Both the position numbers and the translations under genes were made by a program. DNA of 64,000 nucleotides from Lachnospiraceae bacterium (GTDB taxonomy: Bacteria; Bacillota; Clostridia; Lachnospirales; Lachnospiraceae), in assembly GCA_024694965.1 (NCBI GenBank), contig JAILJC010000180.1, positions 117,778 to 181,777 on the forward strand, given 5' to 3'. Each line of letters begins with the position of its first letter. The stretch's first letter is position 1. Of the stretch, positions 18,099 to 28,418 are shown one piece after another. The notes under the pieces are model-generated. The model worked only from the letters and a program-made list of their open reading frames with translations, ran no database searches and was not told the origin of the DNA.

Positions 18099-21000
18099 GT
18101 GGTGAGACTCTTGCATGAGATTGTAGACAAGCTGCTTAACGGGTTTTTCGATTATGATAACGGGAAGCTCTCTTTTTCTGTGTCTAGAATTGAAGAAGTA
18201 CTCACCGTAGGCGAAATATACGAAGGTTCCTTTACAATCGAGAGTCTGGATGATCTTCCCGCTTCGGGAAATGTATACACGTCAAGCATGCGTCTCGTAT
18301 GCCGGATCGACAGCTTTGAAGCCAAGAGCGTCGATGTCGCCTTTTTGTTTGATTCTACCGGACTTGAACCCGGAGATACAATAAAGGGCGATGTTCAGAT
18401 AGTTTCCAACAAAGGCGAATATTATATCCCTTTTGCATTTTCAATAGTACGCAGTATCGTAAAGAGCTCCATGGGGAGCGTCAAGAATCTTTTCCATTTC
18501 ACCAATCAGGCCCAGATAAGCTGGGAGGAAGCGGTATCGCTGTTCTACTCACGTGAATTTGAGCAGGTGTTTGACGGGAATGAGAGGGTTCATCTTACAA
18601 AGTACAGGGGCTTCTGCGGTTTTCCCGGAAACGAAGAGAGTGTGGATGAGTTCCTGATCGCAATAAACAAGAAGCAGCCTGTGCTTTACAGTGTCGATAA
18701 GACCATACATGAGTTTTTGAATATCTCAGAGTCACTAAGGTGTGAACTGCCTGTAAGGAAGTCAACCTGGGGCTATGTAAGTCTATCCGCATCTACGGAT
18801 TGCGAATTTCTGCGTATAGAAAAGGATAAGCTCAATTCCAATGATTTCCTCGGAAATGTCCACCGGTTTGTGTTCTTTGTGGAGGAGGACAAGCTCCACG
18901 AGGGGAGGAACTTCGGAAGGCTGATCTTTGAAAGCTCACATCAGAAGCTCATAGTCACCATAGTTGCATCCAAAAGGATGAGCAACGAGGGACTGAGGAT
19001 AGAGCGTCGGGAAAAGCGCAACCTTACGATGCGTCTTATGCGCTGCTATATAGCATTCCGCACAAAGCATATCAACGTGAATACATGGGTAAGGGATTCG
19101 CTTAAGATCGTTGAGCGTTTAAACGTGCTTGATGACAAGAATCCGGAGTCAAGGCTGTTCCAGGCGCAGCTTTTGCTCGTATCGCAGCGTTTTAATGAGG
19201 CAAAGTGGATAATAGACCATGTGGCAAATGACCTTAAGATACAGCAGAAGGATCCCACAATGTACAGCTATTATCTTTATCTTACGACCCTGTATCTTAG
19301 GGATGAGTCATATATAAACGAAGTGGCGGCCGAGGTTGAGGAGTTGTATAAACAGAACAGGGATGATTACAGGATACTGTGGACGCTGCTGTATCTTGAT
19401 GAGGAACTGTCAAATAATCATTCCCAGAAGATCGAGCTTATAGAGGAGCAGTACAGGAACGGATGCAGGAGCCCCATCATATATGTCGAGGCATATCAGT
19501 ACTATGTCAACAATCCGGTAACCTTGAACAAGCTTACCGAGTTTGAACTCCAGATCCTCCTATGGGCAGCCAAGAACGGCCTTATGAACAACGAACTGTG
19601 CAAGCAGGTCCTGTATATCTGCGCGCGCACCAAGGAGTTTTCCGAGCATCTTTTGAATCTCCTCATAAAGATCTATAGGATAAACGAGGACCCGGATGTG
19701 GTAAGCGCTATTTGTTCGATGCTCATCAAAGAGGGACGGACGGATGAGAAGTATTTCGAGTGGTACAGCATGGGAGTCCAGATGGAATTAAGGATCACCA
19801 AGCTTTACGAGTACTATATGCTGTCAATACCGCTTGAGCGCGAAGAACTTCTTCCCAAGTCGGTCATCATGTATTTCGGATTCAGGAATCATCTCGATCA
19901 TGTTCATCTTGCATACCTATATGCAAATATGCTAAGGCACAGGTTTGATATTCAGAGGCTGTGTGAGGAATATGAGCCGGCCATGAAGGCCTTTGCAATG
20001 GAGCAGATAACAAAAGGCCACATAAATGCGGATCTTGCATATCTGTACGAGCAGGTTATAGTTCCGTACGATATAGATCCCGGTATCGTTAATTCTTTCG
20101 TGAAGCTGCTGTTTACATTTGACGTAAAGGTCGACGATCCCGATGTTATAAGGATATGCGTTATCCAGGATGAATTTGAAGGTGAGAAACTGTATCCGGT
20201 ATCGGGCAGGCATGCTTATCCTGATATTTACAGTTCAAACTATATGATATTTACCGAAGACGGTCAGGGCAGAAGGAGGATACTGCCTCTTGATAAAGCC
20301 GTAAGGCTGATGGATGAGACGATGTATGTCCCGTACATAAAGAATTATGTTATGGAAAATGCCGGATTCAACCTATACCTTTGCAGCGGACGCCGCCATT
20401 ATGTCACGGTTGATTCCGAAAATGTGGATTTCTGCCGCAATCTCGTAGATTCGATAGAAATAAAGGAGAGCTTCAAGAAGGACGTAAGGATGGAGCTCTT
20501 AAGGCATTATTACGACAACAACGAGATATCAACTCTCGATGAATTTCTTATAAGCATAGATCCGAGGATATTAAGCGGCAAGGACAGGGCCGAGCTGGTC
20601 GGGTATTTTGTCCTGCGTGGAATGTATGACGATGCATATGATCTGCTTACGGTTTACGGCGCCGAGAAGGTGCCGGTAAAAACTGTCGTGAAAATATGCT
20701 CGCATATGATAGGCCGCAAGGAGGAACTGTATGATGTCATGCTTGTAAAGGTAGCGTATTTTGCTTTCATAAACGGCAAGTATGACGTTCTGACCCTGCA
20801 GTATCTTGTGGAGAATTTCAACGGCCTTACCAAGGAACTCCGTAACCTGTGGAAGGCGGCAAGGCAGTTTGATGTCGACTGCGGCAAGCTTATGGAGAAG
20901 CTCATAATACAGATGCTCGCTACAAGGACAACGATAGGCGAGAAGGAAGAACTGTTCGAGGAGTATGTGAAACAGGGCCCCAGCACCAAGGTGGAACTGG

Positions 21001-21665
21001 CTTATCTGTCTTACTGTGCATATGATTATTTCATAAAGGAGAGAATGCTTGACAAGCGGGTATTTGAGCATCTTGTCAAGAATTACAGGCGGGGTGAGGA
21101 GCTTAATGAGGCGTGTAAGCTTGCTCTGCTTAAGTATTATGCCGAGGATGAGAAGGAATACGATGAGCGTATCAGTGTGATGCTTGCCGATTTCCTTAAG
21201 GAATTCCTTCAGGAGAATATTTACTTTGTATTCTTTAGGGAGTTCGTTCATATCATGCCCGAGATAGCCGTTTACGACGATAAGACGATCATCGAATACA
21301 GGACCCGTCCGGATGTGCGAGTGCTGCTGCATTACATAATCGAGGGCGAGGAGGAAGAAGAGAATTATCACACCGAAGAAATGCGGAATATGTACGGCGG
21401 AATTTTTTCGCGGGATTTCATTTTGTTCTTCGGAGAGAACCTACAGTATTACATTACCGAGGAAAAGGACGGTCACGAAGAGCTTACGTTCTCGGATGCC
21501 GTTTCCATATCGGATGTGGTCGCTGACGGGCGTGAATCACGCTATGCGCTGTTAAACGACATGGTCGTATCAAAGACGCTTCAGGATGATGACACGCTGA
21601 TGCAGCTTATGGAGGAATATGTGAGGGATGAATGCTTTACCGAAAGGGCATTTTCATTCCTTTGA
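18099..21665 (+). CDS. Large (~1.19k aa) DUF5717-like protein: N-terminal beta-sandwich-like domains plus long helical/TPR-like repeats
   Basis: Intact ORF; helical repeats after ~aa 310; TTG 18111 is an alternative start. Confidence 0.75.
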   Translation: MVRLLHEIVDKLLNGFFDYDNGKLSFSVSRIEEVLTVGEIYEGSFTIESLDDLPASGNVYTSSMRLVCRIDSFEAKSVDVAFLFDSTGLEPGDTIKGDVQIVSNKGEYYIPFAFSIVRSIVKSSMGSVKNLFHFTNQAQISWEEAVSLFYSREFEQVFDGNERVHLTKYRGFCGFPGNEESVDEFLIAINKKQPVLYSVDKTIHEFLNISESLRCELPVRKSTWGYVSLSASTDCEFLRIEKDKLNSNDFLGNVHRFVFFVEEDKLHEGRNFGRLIFESSHQKLIVTIVASKRMSNEGLRIERREKRNLTMRLMRCYIAFRTKHINVNTWVRDSLKIVERLNVLDDKNPESRLFQAQLLLVSQRFNEAKWIIDHVANDLKIQQKDPTMYSYYLYLTTLYLRDESYINEVAAEVEELYKQNRDDYRILWTLLYLDEELSNNHSQKIELIEEQYRNGCRSPIIYVEAYQYYVNNPVTLNKLTEFELQILLWAAKNGLMNNELCKQVLYICARTKEFSEHLLNLLIKIYRINEDPDVVSAICSMLIKEGRTDEKYFEWYSMGVQMELRITKLYEYYMLSIPLEREELLPKSVIMYFGFRNHLDHVHLAYLYANMLRHRFDIQRLCEEYEPAMKAFAMEQITKGHINADLAYLYEQVIVPYDIDPGIVNSFVKLLFTFDVKVDDPDVIRICVIQDEFEGEKLYPVSGRHAYPDIYSSNYMIFTEDGQGRRRILPLDKAVRLMDETMYVPYIKNYVMENAGFNLYLCSGRRHYVTVDSENVDFCRNLVDSIEIKESFKKDVRMELLRHYYDNNEISTLDEFLISIDPRILSGKDRAELVGYFVLRGMYDDAYDLLTVYGAEKVPVKTVVKICSHMIGRKEELYDVMLVKVAYFAFINGKYDVLTLQYLVENFNGLTKELRNLWKAARQFDVDCGKLMEKLIIQMLATRTTIGEKEELFEEYVKQGPSTKVELAYLSYCAYDYFIKERMLDKRVFEHLVKNYRRGEELNEACKLALLKYYAEDEKEYDERISVMLADFLKEFLQENIYFVFFREFVHIMPEIAVYDDKTIIEYRTRPDVRVLLHYIIEGEEEEENYHTEEMRNMYGGIFSRDFILFFGENLQYYITEEKDGHEELTFSDAVSISDVVADGRESRYALLNDMVVSKTLQDDDTLMQLMEEYVRDECFTERAFSFL

Positions 21666-21679
21666 AAGGATAAGGACAG

Positions 21680-23059
21680 ATGGACACCGGTACGAGATAT
21701 GTGGTCGGGTATGATCTTAATGATACCCTTACACAGATCAGTTATTTTGAATTGGATAATGATGCGCCCAAAACGCTGGTTTCCGACGGTGAGAACGAGC
21801 GGCTTGGGATTCCCACCCTGCTTTGCAAACGAAGGAAGGTAAACCAGTGGAGCTTCGGCACGGAGGCAAAGAGGCTTATCATGAATGAGGGTGAGAGCGA
21901 GGCCGGAAAGCTTTTGAGCATGGCAGTTAACGAAAGCTCGATAGTTATAGACGGGGAGTCGTTTGAAGGGATAGACCTGCTGATACTGTTTGTGCGCAAG
22001 TCTTTGAACCTTCTTTCCGTATATGTGCCTATGGAGCAGGTGGAGAGCTTTATCTTTACCGTGCCTTCGCTTGACCGCGACATGATAAAGGTGCTTGAAA
22101 GGGTATCGGCGGCAATACCGGTGGAGAGAAGCAGGATACTGTTCCAAAGCTACAGCGAGAGTGTCTATTATTATATGATCCATCAGCAGAGCGAGCTTTG
22201 GGAGACCGAAAGTGCGGTCTTCGACCACAACGGAAAGAACATGACCTGTTATCACTTAAGGATGAACCATAGGACTACACCCATAGTAGGCGTTATAGAC
22301 GAGTATACATTCGATAATGTCTTGGTCCCGGAGCCTGGCAGGATATATGCGGAAAAATACGATGAAGACAGCGAAGATGATAATGAAGAAAAAGACGATG
22401 CCGCAGGGGATGAGGGCGATGCGGACGAGATATCTTTTGAAGATAAGTTAAGAGAAGAGACAGACAGGATGGATGAGGCTCTGCAGGAGCTTCTGCATGA
22501 TTTTCTCATGTCCCGTCCCATAAGATCCGCTTATCTTTTAGGTGACGGATTTGAAGGGGAATGGTGCAAGAAAACGATAGGCTTCCTCTGTATGGGACGG
22601 CGTGTATTTCAGGGAAAGAATATGTATTCCAAGGGTGCATGCCATTACGGTATGGATAAGTTAAAGCCTACGGAATTAAACAGCAAGTATATATTCCTCG
22701 GGAAGGATAAGCTTCAGTTTAACCTGGGTATGAACATGAAGCGCAAGGACAAAGAGGAATACATCGCCCTTGCGGACGGTGGTGAGAACTGGTTTGACAT
22801 AAGCACGGTAGTTGAATTCCTTTTAACACAGGGGAGCAGAGTGGATATGCTCGTTACCCCGCTTGACGGAAAGGAAGTAAGAAATATCACGGTGAACCTT
22901 GACGGGCTTCCAAACCGCCCGGAAAAAACAACGCGTCTTAAGATGCGGGTCGGTTTCACCTCGGGCGATACCCTTAAGTTGAGGATAGAGGATATGGGCT
23001 TCGGCGAGATATTCCCCTCATCGCAGCTTAAGTGGGAGAAAGAAGTAAGGATAGTATGA
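21680..23059 (+). CDS. Divergent Hsp70/actin-like ATPase-fold protein (DUF5716-like)
   Basis: YVVGYDLNDTLTQISYF resembles phosphate-1 loop; SAYLLGDGFEGEWC...RRVFQGKNMYSKGACHYG resembles the lobe-2 GGxSxxP/A-rich region; internal acidic linker. Confidence 0.7.
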   Translation: MDTGTRYVVGYDLNDTLTQISYFELDNDAPKTLVSDGENERLGIPTLLCKRRKVNQWSFGTEAKRLIMNEGESEAGKLLSMAVNESSIVIDGESFEGIDLLILFVRKSLNLLSVYVPMEQVESFIFTVPSLDRDMIKVLERVSAAIPVERSRILFQSYSESVYYYMIHQQSELWETESAVFDHNGKNMTCYHLRMNHRTTPIVGVIDEYTFDNVLVPEPGRIYAEKYDEDSEDDNEEKDDAAGDEGDADEISFEDKLREETDRMDEALQELLHDFLMSRPIRSAYLLGDGFEGEWCKKTIGFLCMGRRVFQGKNMYSKGACHYGMDKLKPTELNSKYIFLGKDKLQFNLGMNMKRKDKEEYIALADGGENWFDISTVVEFLLTQGSRVDMLVTPLDGKEVRNITVNLDGLPNRPEKTTRLKMRVGFTSGDTLKLRIEDMGFGEIFPSSQLKWEKEVRIV

Positions 23060-23069
23060 GGTATCACGG

Positions 23070-23906
23070 ATGACGAATCTGATATTGTGCCATATGAGTA
23101 CGGCTGACAGGCCTTATAATGTTGTCGGTCTCGGTATAAATATATATTCGGGTGAGGAGCTCTGTTATCTTATTGCTCAGAATGCGCATACGCTCGATCA
23201 TGATTTTATGGATGAGCGTCTGTGTGATTTCCTTGACAAGCAGCTTGAGCTTACGGAACTTGCCGATAAACTCAGGGAGATCCTGCGAGATAAGGGGAAT
23301 CTGAGTGATTTTGTCATGGCTATCCTTGATGAGATAGGGTACTGTGATGCCGATGAGATGCGAAACATTAAACAGATCCTTATTGAGAGTGCCGGCTTAA
23401 GCCCCGCAAGGAAGCATAAAAGCAGGGGTGATAACCTGTTAAAGGCAAGAAAGTTCGCCCGGGCGATAGATGAATACGCGGGAACATTAAAGAAGATAGA
23501 TGTTGACGCGGAGCCGATCCTGTACGCCGCCGTACTTCATAATATGGGGACCGCATATGCAAAGCTTTTGTTATATGAAAAGGCGGCAGAGTACTATATG
23601 GAGGCCTACCGGCTTAACATGGATGATGAGAGTCTTATAATGCACATAGTATGCTGCAGGCTCTATATGACGGATGAAAAGTACGACAGGATGATCATAA
23701 GGTGCGGATATTCGGACCGCGTGATAAGTGCGGCCGGCGATATACTTAAGACAAGGGATGATTATGCCGGTTCCGCAAATAAATACGCAAAGCAGCTTGC
23801 GGAACTCAAGGGTCTTAAGGAAAGCGGCCAGGTGAGCAGATATTATGAGACTCTCGATGCAACGCTTGACATATGGAAGCGGGAGTACAGAATGAGCCTT
23901 ACATAA
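23070..23906 (+). CDS. TPR-containing protein, uncharacterised
   Basis: ARAIDEYAGTL...AAVLHNMGTAYAKLLLYEKAAEYYMEAYRLN TPR-like repeats. Confidence 0.7.
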   Translation: MTNLILCHMSTADRPYNVVGLGINIYSGEELCYLIAQNAHTLDHDFMDERLCDFLDKQLELTELADKLREILRDKGNLSDFVMAILDEIGYCDADEMRNIKQILIESAGLSPARKHKSRGDNLLKARKFARAIDEYAGTLKKIDVDAEPILYAAVLHNMGTAYAKLLLYEKAAEYYMEAYRLNMDDESLIMHIVCCRLYMTDEKYDRMIIRCGYSDRVISAAGDILKTRDDYAGSANKYAKQLAELKGLKESGQVSRYYETLDATLDIWKREYRMSLT

Positions 23907-23925
23907 GGCTTTGCAGGGAGACAAA

Positions 23926-25152
23926 GTGCGTATATTTGACTTTATACTTGAAAAGCTGGGTTTTTTGGATGACGACGATGATGAGCTGGATTTCGGTATC
24001 GGCATGCAGCCCGTTGAGGATGCCGAGGAGATCACCGAGGTCTTAAAGCGCGCACCGATAAAGCGCGCGGATATCAATATACTTGATTATCGCGAACGCG
24101 AGCTTTATATAAGGGACAAGTGTGAACAGATGAAAGCTGCCGCCGACGATATGGAGGGGCAGAAAAGCGAGTATGAACGCGTCACCCAGCAGCTGGCTGA
24201 TGTGGACGAGATCTGTAACCTTCCTCTTGACCGCTTCAGCGAGCTTGAGCGCCTGGCAAAAAGGATCGAAAAGATAGAAGAGGACGATAAGCAGTATGTC
24301 CGTCCGCTTTCAAAGATAACGGAAGCTCAGTACCGTGATATGGAGCGGCTTGAGGATGATATTCCCGATATTTTGAAAAAGCTTAAGAAGGAAGAGGAGT
24401 ATCAGATGACCGTCAAGAGGGACTTAAACCTTCTTGAGGGTGAAAAGGGGGCGCTGGCATATCAGCGCAAGGAGGAGAAGGAAAAGGCGGCCAATGCCAA
24501 GGCGCTTTTGTTTATCTGCTTTTTCGTTTCCGCACTGGCAATGGCGCTTCTGTTTGCGCTTCAGGTGACTCTTAAGTTTGATGTAAAGATCGGTTACTAT
24601 ATAGTGCTGGCCCTTCTGGCGATGGCAATGACAGGAGTTTTTGTAAGCTACAGGAATGCACAGGAAGCACAGCTGAGCGCGGAAAAGAAGATCAACAGGG
24701 CAATAAACCTGCAGAACAGTGTCAAGATAAAGTATGTTAATGCAACCAATCTCATTGATTTTTATTATTCCAAATACAAGGTAAACAACTCATATGAGCT
24801 AAGCTATATGTGGGAGAAATACCTTGAGGAGAAAAAGGCCAGGCATCATTCCGAAGAAGTGGCGGAAAAGCTTGAAAAGGCACGGAGGGAGCTTGGAAAC
24901 GAACTAAGGAACTACAGGCTTAACGATCCCGCGATGTTCATTTATCAGACTGAACTCCTTACGGATGATGATGCGATGCGGGATATGAGACGCGGACTCA
25001 TTATCCAGCGGAAGAAGATCAAAAAGGGATTGGATTTTAACAGTTTAAGCCTCGAGCTGTCAAAGAACGAGATCGAGAACATCGTCAGGGAGTATCCAAA
25101 GTTCAGCGGAGAGATACTTGCAATAGTCAGTGAGTATGAAGAGAATTCTTGA
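23926..25152 (+). CDS. Acidic coiled-coil membrane protein, uncharacterised
   Basis: GTG start after AGGGAG; amphipathic N-terminus MRIFDFILEKLGFLDDDDDELD; long coiled coil around a TM hairpin (ALLFICFFVSALAMALLFAL...YYIVLALLAMAMTGVFV). Confidence 0.75.
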   Translation: MRIFDFILEKLGFLDDDDDELDFGIGMQPVEDAEEITEVLKRAPIKRADINILDYRERELYIRDKCEQMKAAADDMEGQKSEYERVTQQLADVDEICNLPLDRFSELERLAKRIEKIEEDDKQYVRPLSKITEAQYRDMERLEDDIPDILKKLKKEEEYQMTVKRDLNLLEGEKGALAYQRKEEKEKAANAKALLFICFFVSALAMALLFALQVTLKFDVKIGYYIVLALLAMAMTGVFVSYRNAQEAQLSAEKKINRAINLQNSVKIKYVNATNLIDFYYSKYKVNNSYELSYMWEKYLEEKKARHHSEEVAEKLEKARRELGNELRNYRLNDPAMFIYQTELLTDDDAMRDMRRGLIIQRKKIKKGLDFNSLSLELSKNEIENIVREYPKFSGEILAIVSEYEENS

Positions 25153-25198
25153 TTTATGGCATGAAACATGGTACCATGGGTGCTTGGTTAAGGGATGT

Positions 25199-25552
25199 TT
25201 AAGATGATTTCAGCTTCGTTTTAAAGTCATCGAGCATCTTTGCGACACGCGGAGAGATGGATACGAATTCGCTGCCGTAATGATATAATCCGTCACCGAC
25301 GGACTGGCTTCTTATGATCCTTATATCGGTGATTATCTGGGGCAGTTCCTTGTCAAGCTCAATATTCGCGATAAACATGAAGCCTACAGGAAGGGCGGCA
25401 TCACACAGAAAACCGATGCCCTTCGGTGAGATATCCGTGACTTCTATGGGAGATGACATTTCAATGATACCTGTCATATCCTCGGGATACAGGTCCGATA
25501 CCGACAGTTTGATGTCGATGGGTATTCTTGTTTCACTGCGTTTTTCTTGCAT
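25199..25552 (-). CDS. PilZ-domain c-di-GMP-binding protein
   Basis: RSETR (RxxxR) and DISPKG (DxSxxG) motifs, 117 aa stand-alone. Confidence 0.88.
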   Translation of the reverse strand: MQEKRSETRIPIDIKLSVSDLYPEDMTGIIEMSSPIEVTDISPKGIGFLCDAALPVGFMFIANIELDKELPQIITDIRIIRSQSVGDGLYHYGSEFVSISPRVAKMLDDFKTKLKSS

Positions 25553-25649
25553 GATGGAACCTCACGTTTTTTGTAGTAAATGATTATATATCAAAAATAT
25601 CAACTTATCAAGTCGGCCGGATGCCGGCTGAATTAATGAAAGGACAGAG

Positions 25650-27083
25650 ATGATGACGGATAAATATGTAAGTCCCCTTTCGGAAAGATATGCAAGTGCA
25701 AAGATGCAGTATAATTTTTCTCCCGACATGAAGTTTAAGACGTGGAGGCGTTTATGGATTGCCCTTGCCGAAACCGAGAAGGAGCTTGGACTTAATATTA
25801 CGCAGGAGCAGATAGACGAGTTAAAGGCGCATGCCGAGGATATCAACTATGATGTCGCAAAGGAGAGGGAGAAGGTCGTAAGGCACGATGTAATGAGCCA
25901 TGTGTATGCCTACGGCGTACAGTGTCCGAATGCGAAGGGTATAATCCATCTCGGCGCGACTTCATGCTACGTGGGTGATAATACCGATATCATCGTGATG
26001 ACGGAGGCACTTAAGCTTGTAAGGGAGAAACTGATAAACGTGATCGCCGAGCTGGCGGGATTTGCCGATAGGTACAAGGCTTTACCGACACTTGCGTTTA
26101 CACATTTTCAACCGGCCCAGCCCACTACCGTCGGAAAGCGTGCGACGCTTTGGATGAATGAATTCATGCTCGATCTCGAGGAGCTTGACTTTGTTCTTTC
26201 TAATATGAAACTTTTGGGTTCCAAGGGAACTACCGGCACTCAGGCCAGTTTCCTTGAACTGTTTGACGGCGATGATGAAAAGATCGACAAGATCGATCCC
26301 ATGATAGCAAAGAAGATGGGATTTAAGGAGTGCTGCCCGGTATCCGGACAGACATATTCAAGGAAGGTTGACACAAGGGTGGCTAATGTTCTTGCGGGAA
26401 TTGCGGCAAGCGCCCACAAGTTTTCAAATGACATAAGGCTTCTGCAGCACTTAAAGGAGGTTGAGGAGCCTTTTGAGAAGAATCAGATCGGCTCGTCGGC
26501 CATGGCATATAAGCGTAATCCCATGAGGAGCGAGAGGATAGCATCACTCAGCAGATATGTAATGATAGATGCATTAAACCCCGCAATAACATCCGCCACG
26601 CAGTGGTTTGAGAGGACGCTGGATGATTCTGCAAATAAGAGGCTTTCCATACCGGAAGCTTTCCTTGCTACAGACGGCGTACTCGACCTGTGCCTTAATG
26701 TGGTAGACGGCCTTGTGGTTTATGAAAAGGTGATCGACCGTCACTTGAGGAGCGAGCTTCCCTTTATGGCAACGGAAAATATCATGATGGATGCGGTAAA
26801 AGCAGGCGGTGACAGGCAGGAACTTCATGAGCGGATAAGGGAACTGTCCATGGAGGCTGCAAGGAACGTAAAGCAGGAGGGCGGAGAGAATGATCTGCTA
26901 AAGCGTATAGCAGAAGATCCCGCGTTCAACATGTCGTATGATGAACTGTTAAAGACGATGGATCCCGCTAAGTATGTCGGACGTGCACCACGTCAGGTTG
27001 AAGTTTATCTAAAAGAAGTGATAAAACCCATGCTTGATGCCAATAAGGATGTTCTTGGCATGCATGCGGAAATAAACGTTTGA
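25650..27083 (+). CDS. purB: Adenylosuccinate lyase
   Basis: Signature GSSAMAYKRNPMRSE; start may be 25650 or 25653. Confidence 0.96.
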   Translation: MMTDKYVSPLSERYASAKMQYNFSPDMKFKTWRRLWIALAETEKELGLNITQEQIDELKAHAEDINYDVAKEREKVVRHDVMSHVYAYGVQCPNAKGIIHLGATSCYVGDNTDIIVMTEALKLVREKLINVIAELAGFADRYKALPTLAFTHFQPAQPTTVGKRATLWMNEFMLDLEELDFVLSNMKLLGSKGTTGTQASFLELFDGDDEKIDKIDPMIAKKMGFKECCPVSGQTYSRKVDTRVANVLAGIAASAHKFSNDIRLLQHLKEVEEPFEKNQIGSSAMAYKRNPMRSERIASLSRYVMIDALNPAITSATQWFERTLDDSANKRLSIPEAFLATDGVLDLCLNVVDGLVVYEKVIDRHLRSELPFMATENIMMDAVKAGGDRQELHERIRELSMEAARNVKQEGGENDLLKRIAEDPAFNMSYDELLKTMDPAKYVGRAPRQVEVYLKEVIKPMLDANKDVLGMHAEINV

Positions 27084-27105
27084 TCTAAAACAGGAGGATA
27101 ACAGG

Positions 27106-28383
27106 ATGGTTAAGGCTATAGTAGGCGCAAACTGGGGTGATGAAGGCAAGGGCAAGATGACCGATATGCTGGCACAGGATGCCGATATCGTTGTGCGTTT
27201 TCAGGGAGGAGCAAACGCAGGACATACTATCGTTAACAAGTACGGTAAGTTTGCACTTCATACGCTTCCTTCGGGAGTTTTCTGCGAAAATGTGACAAGC
27301 ATAATAGGTAACGGTGTGGCCTTAAACATACCGCTCCTTTTTAAGGAGATACAGGATATTACTTCAAAGGGCGTACCCATGCCTAAGCTTCTTATCTCGG
27401 ACAGGGCGCAGGTTGTGATGCCTTACCATGTTGATTTTGATACATATGAGGAGGCCAGGCTTGCAGGAAAGTCATTCGGTTCTACCAAGTCGGGTATCGC
27501 GCCTTTTTATTCCGATAAGTACGCAAAGATAGGCTTCCAGGTTAGTGAACTGTTTGAAGACGAGGAAGCGTTAAGGGAGAAGATTGCAAGGGTATGTGAG
27601 ATAAAGAACGTTACTCTTAAGTATCTTTACGATAAACCTGCGATCGATGAAGACAAGCTGTATGATACGCTTATGGAATACAGGGATATGGTAAAGCCCT
27701 ATGTGTGCGACACATCACTGTTTTTGTGGAACGCCGTGCAGGAAGGGAAAAACATACTGCTCGAGGGACAGCTCGGTTCCTTAAAGGATCCCGACCACGG
27801 AATCTATCCCATGGTAACTTCTTCGTCAACTCTTGCCGCATATGGCGCTATCGGAGCCGGTATACCTCCGTATGAGATAAAGAAGATAATAACGGTATGC
27901 AAAGCTTATTCGTCGGCAGTGGGCGCCGGTGCGTTCGTATCCGAGATATTCGGGGATGAAGCCGATGAATTGAGAAGGCGCGGCGGTGACGGAGGCGAAT
28001 ACGGTGCCACAACCGGCCGGCCGAGGAGGATGGGCTGGTTTGACTGCGTGGCAAGCAGGTACGGCTGCCGTATACAGGGTACCACCGATGTGGCCTTTAC
28101 CGTGCTGGACGTTCTCGGATATCTGGATGAGATACCGGTATGTACCGGTTATGAGATAGACGGTAAGGTCACGACAGATTTCCCGACTACGGGACTTCTT
28201 GAAAAGGCCAAGCCTGTTCTTGAGATACTGCCGGGGTGGAAGTGTGATATAAGGGGCATAAAGAAGTATGAAGATCTGCCGGAAAACTGCAGAAACTATA
28301 TTGAATTCATTGAAAAGAAGATCGGCTTCCCGATAACAATGGTGAGCAACGGTCCTTCCAGGGATGATATAATATACAGGTAA
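27106..28383 (+). CDS. purA: Adenylosuccinate synthetase
   Basis: GANWGDEGKGK, FQGGANAGHTIV. Confidence 0.97.
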   Translation: MVKAIVGANWGDEGKGKMTDMLAQDADIVVRFQGGANAGHTIVNKYGKFALHTLPSGVFCENVTSIIGNGVALNIPLLFKEIQDITSKGVPMPKLLISDRAQVVMPYHVDFDTYEEARLAGKSFGSTKSGIAPFYSDKYAKIGFQVSELFEDEEALREKIARVCEIKNVTLKYLYDKPAIDEDKLYDTLMEYRDMVKPYVCDTSLFLWNAVQEGKNILLEGQLGSLKDPDHGIYPMVTSSSTLAAYGAIGAGIPPYEIKKIITVCKAYSSAVGAGAFVSEIFGDEADELRRRGGDGGEYGATTGRPRRMGWFDCVASRYGCRIQGTTDVAFTVLDVLGYLDEIPVCTGYEIDGKVTTDFPTTGLLEKAKPVLEILPGWKCDIRGIKKYEDLPENCRNYIEFIEKKIGFPITMVSNGPSRDDIIYR

Positions 28384-28418
28384 CAATGCCCTTATGCTAA
28401 CGATCTGAGGATTGCCGA

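Noticed and set aside
20571-21371. 266-aa minus-strand ORF
   Set aside because: Lies entirely antisense to the intact DUF5717-like CDS; typical shadow ORF with no motif.
25167-25178. CATGGTACCATG palindrome between the locus and the PilZ gene
   Set aside because: Only 12 bp with no loop or T-run; likely chance or a minor site, not called as a terminator.
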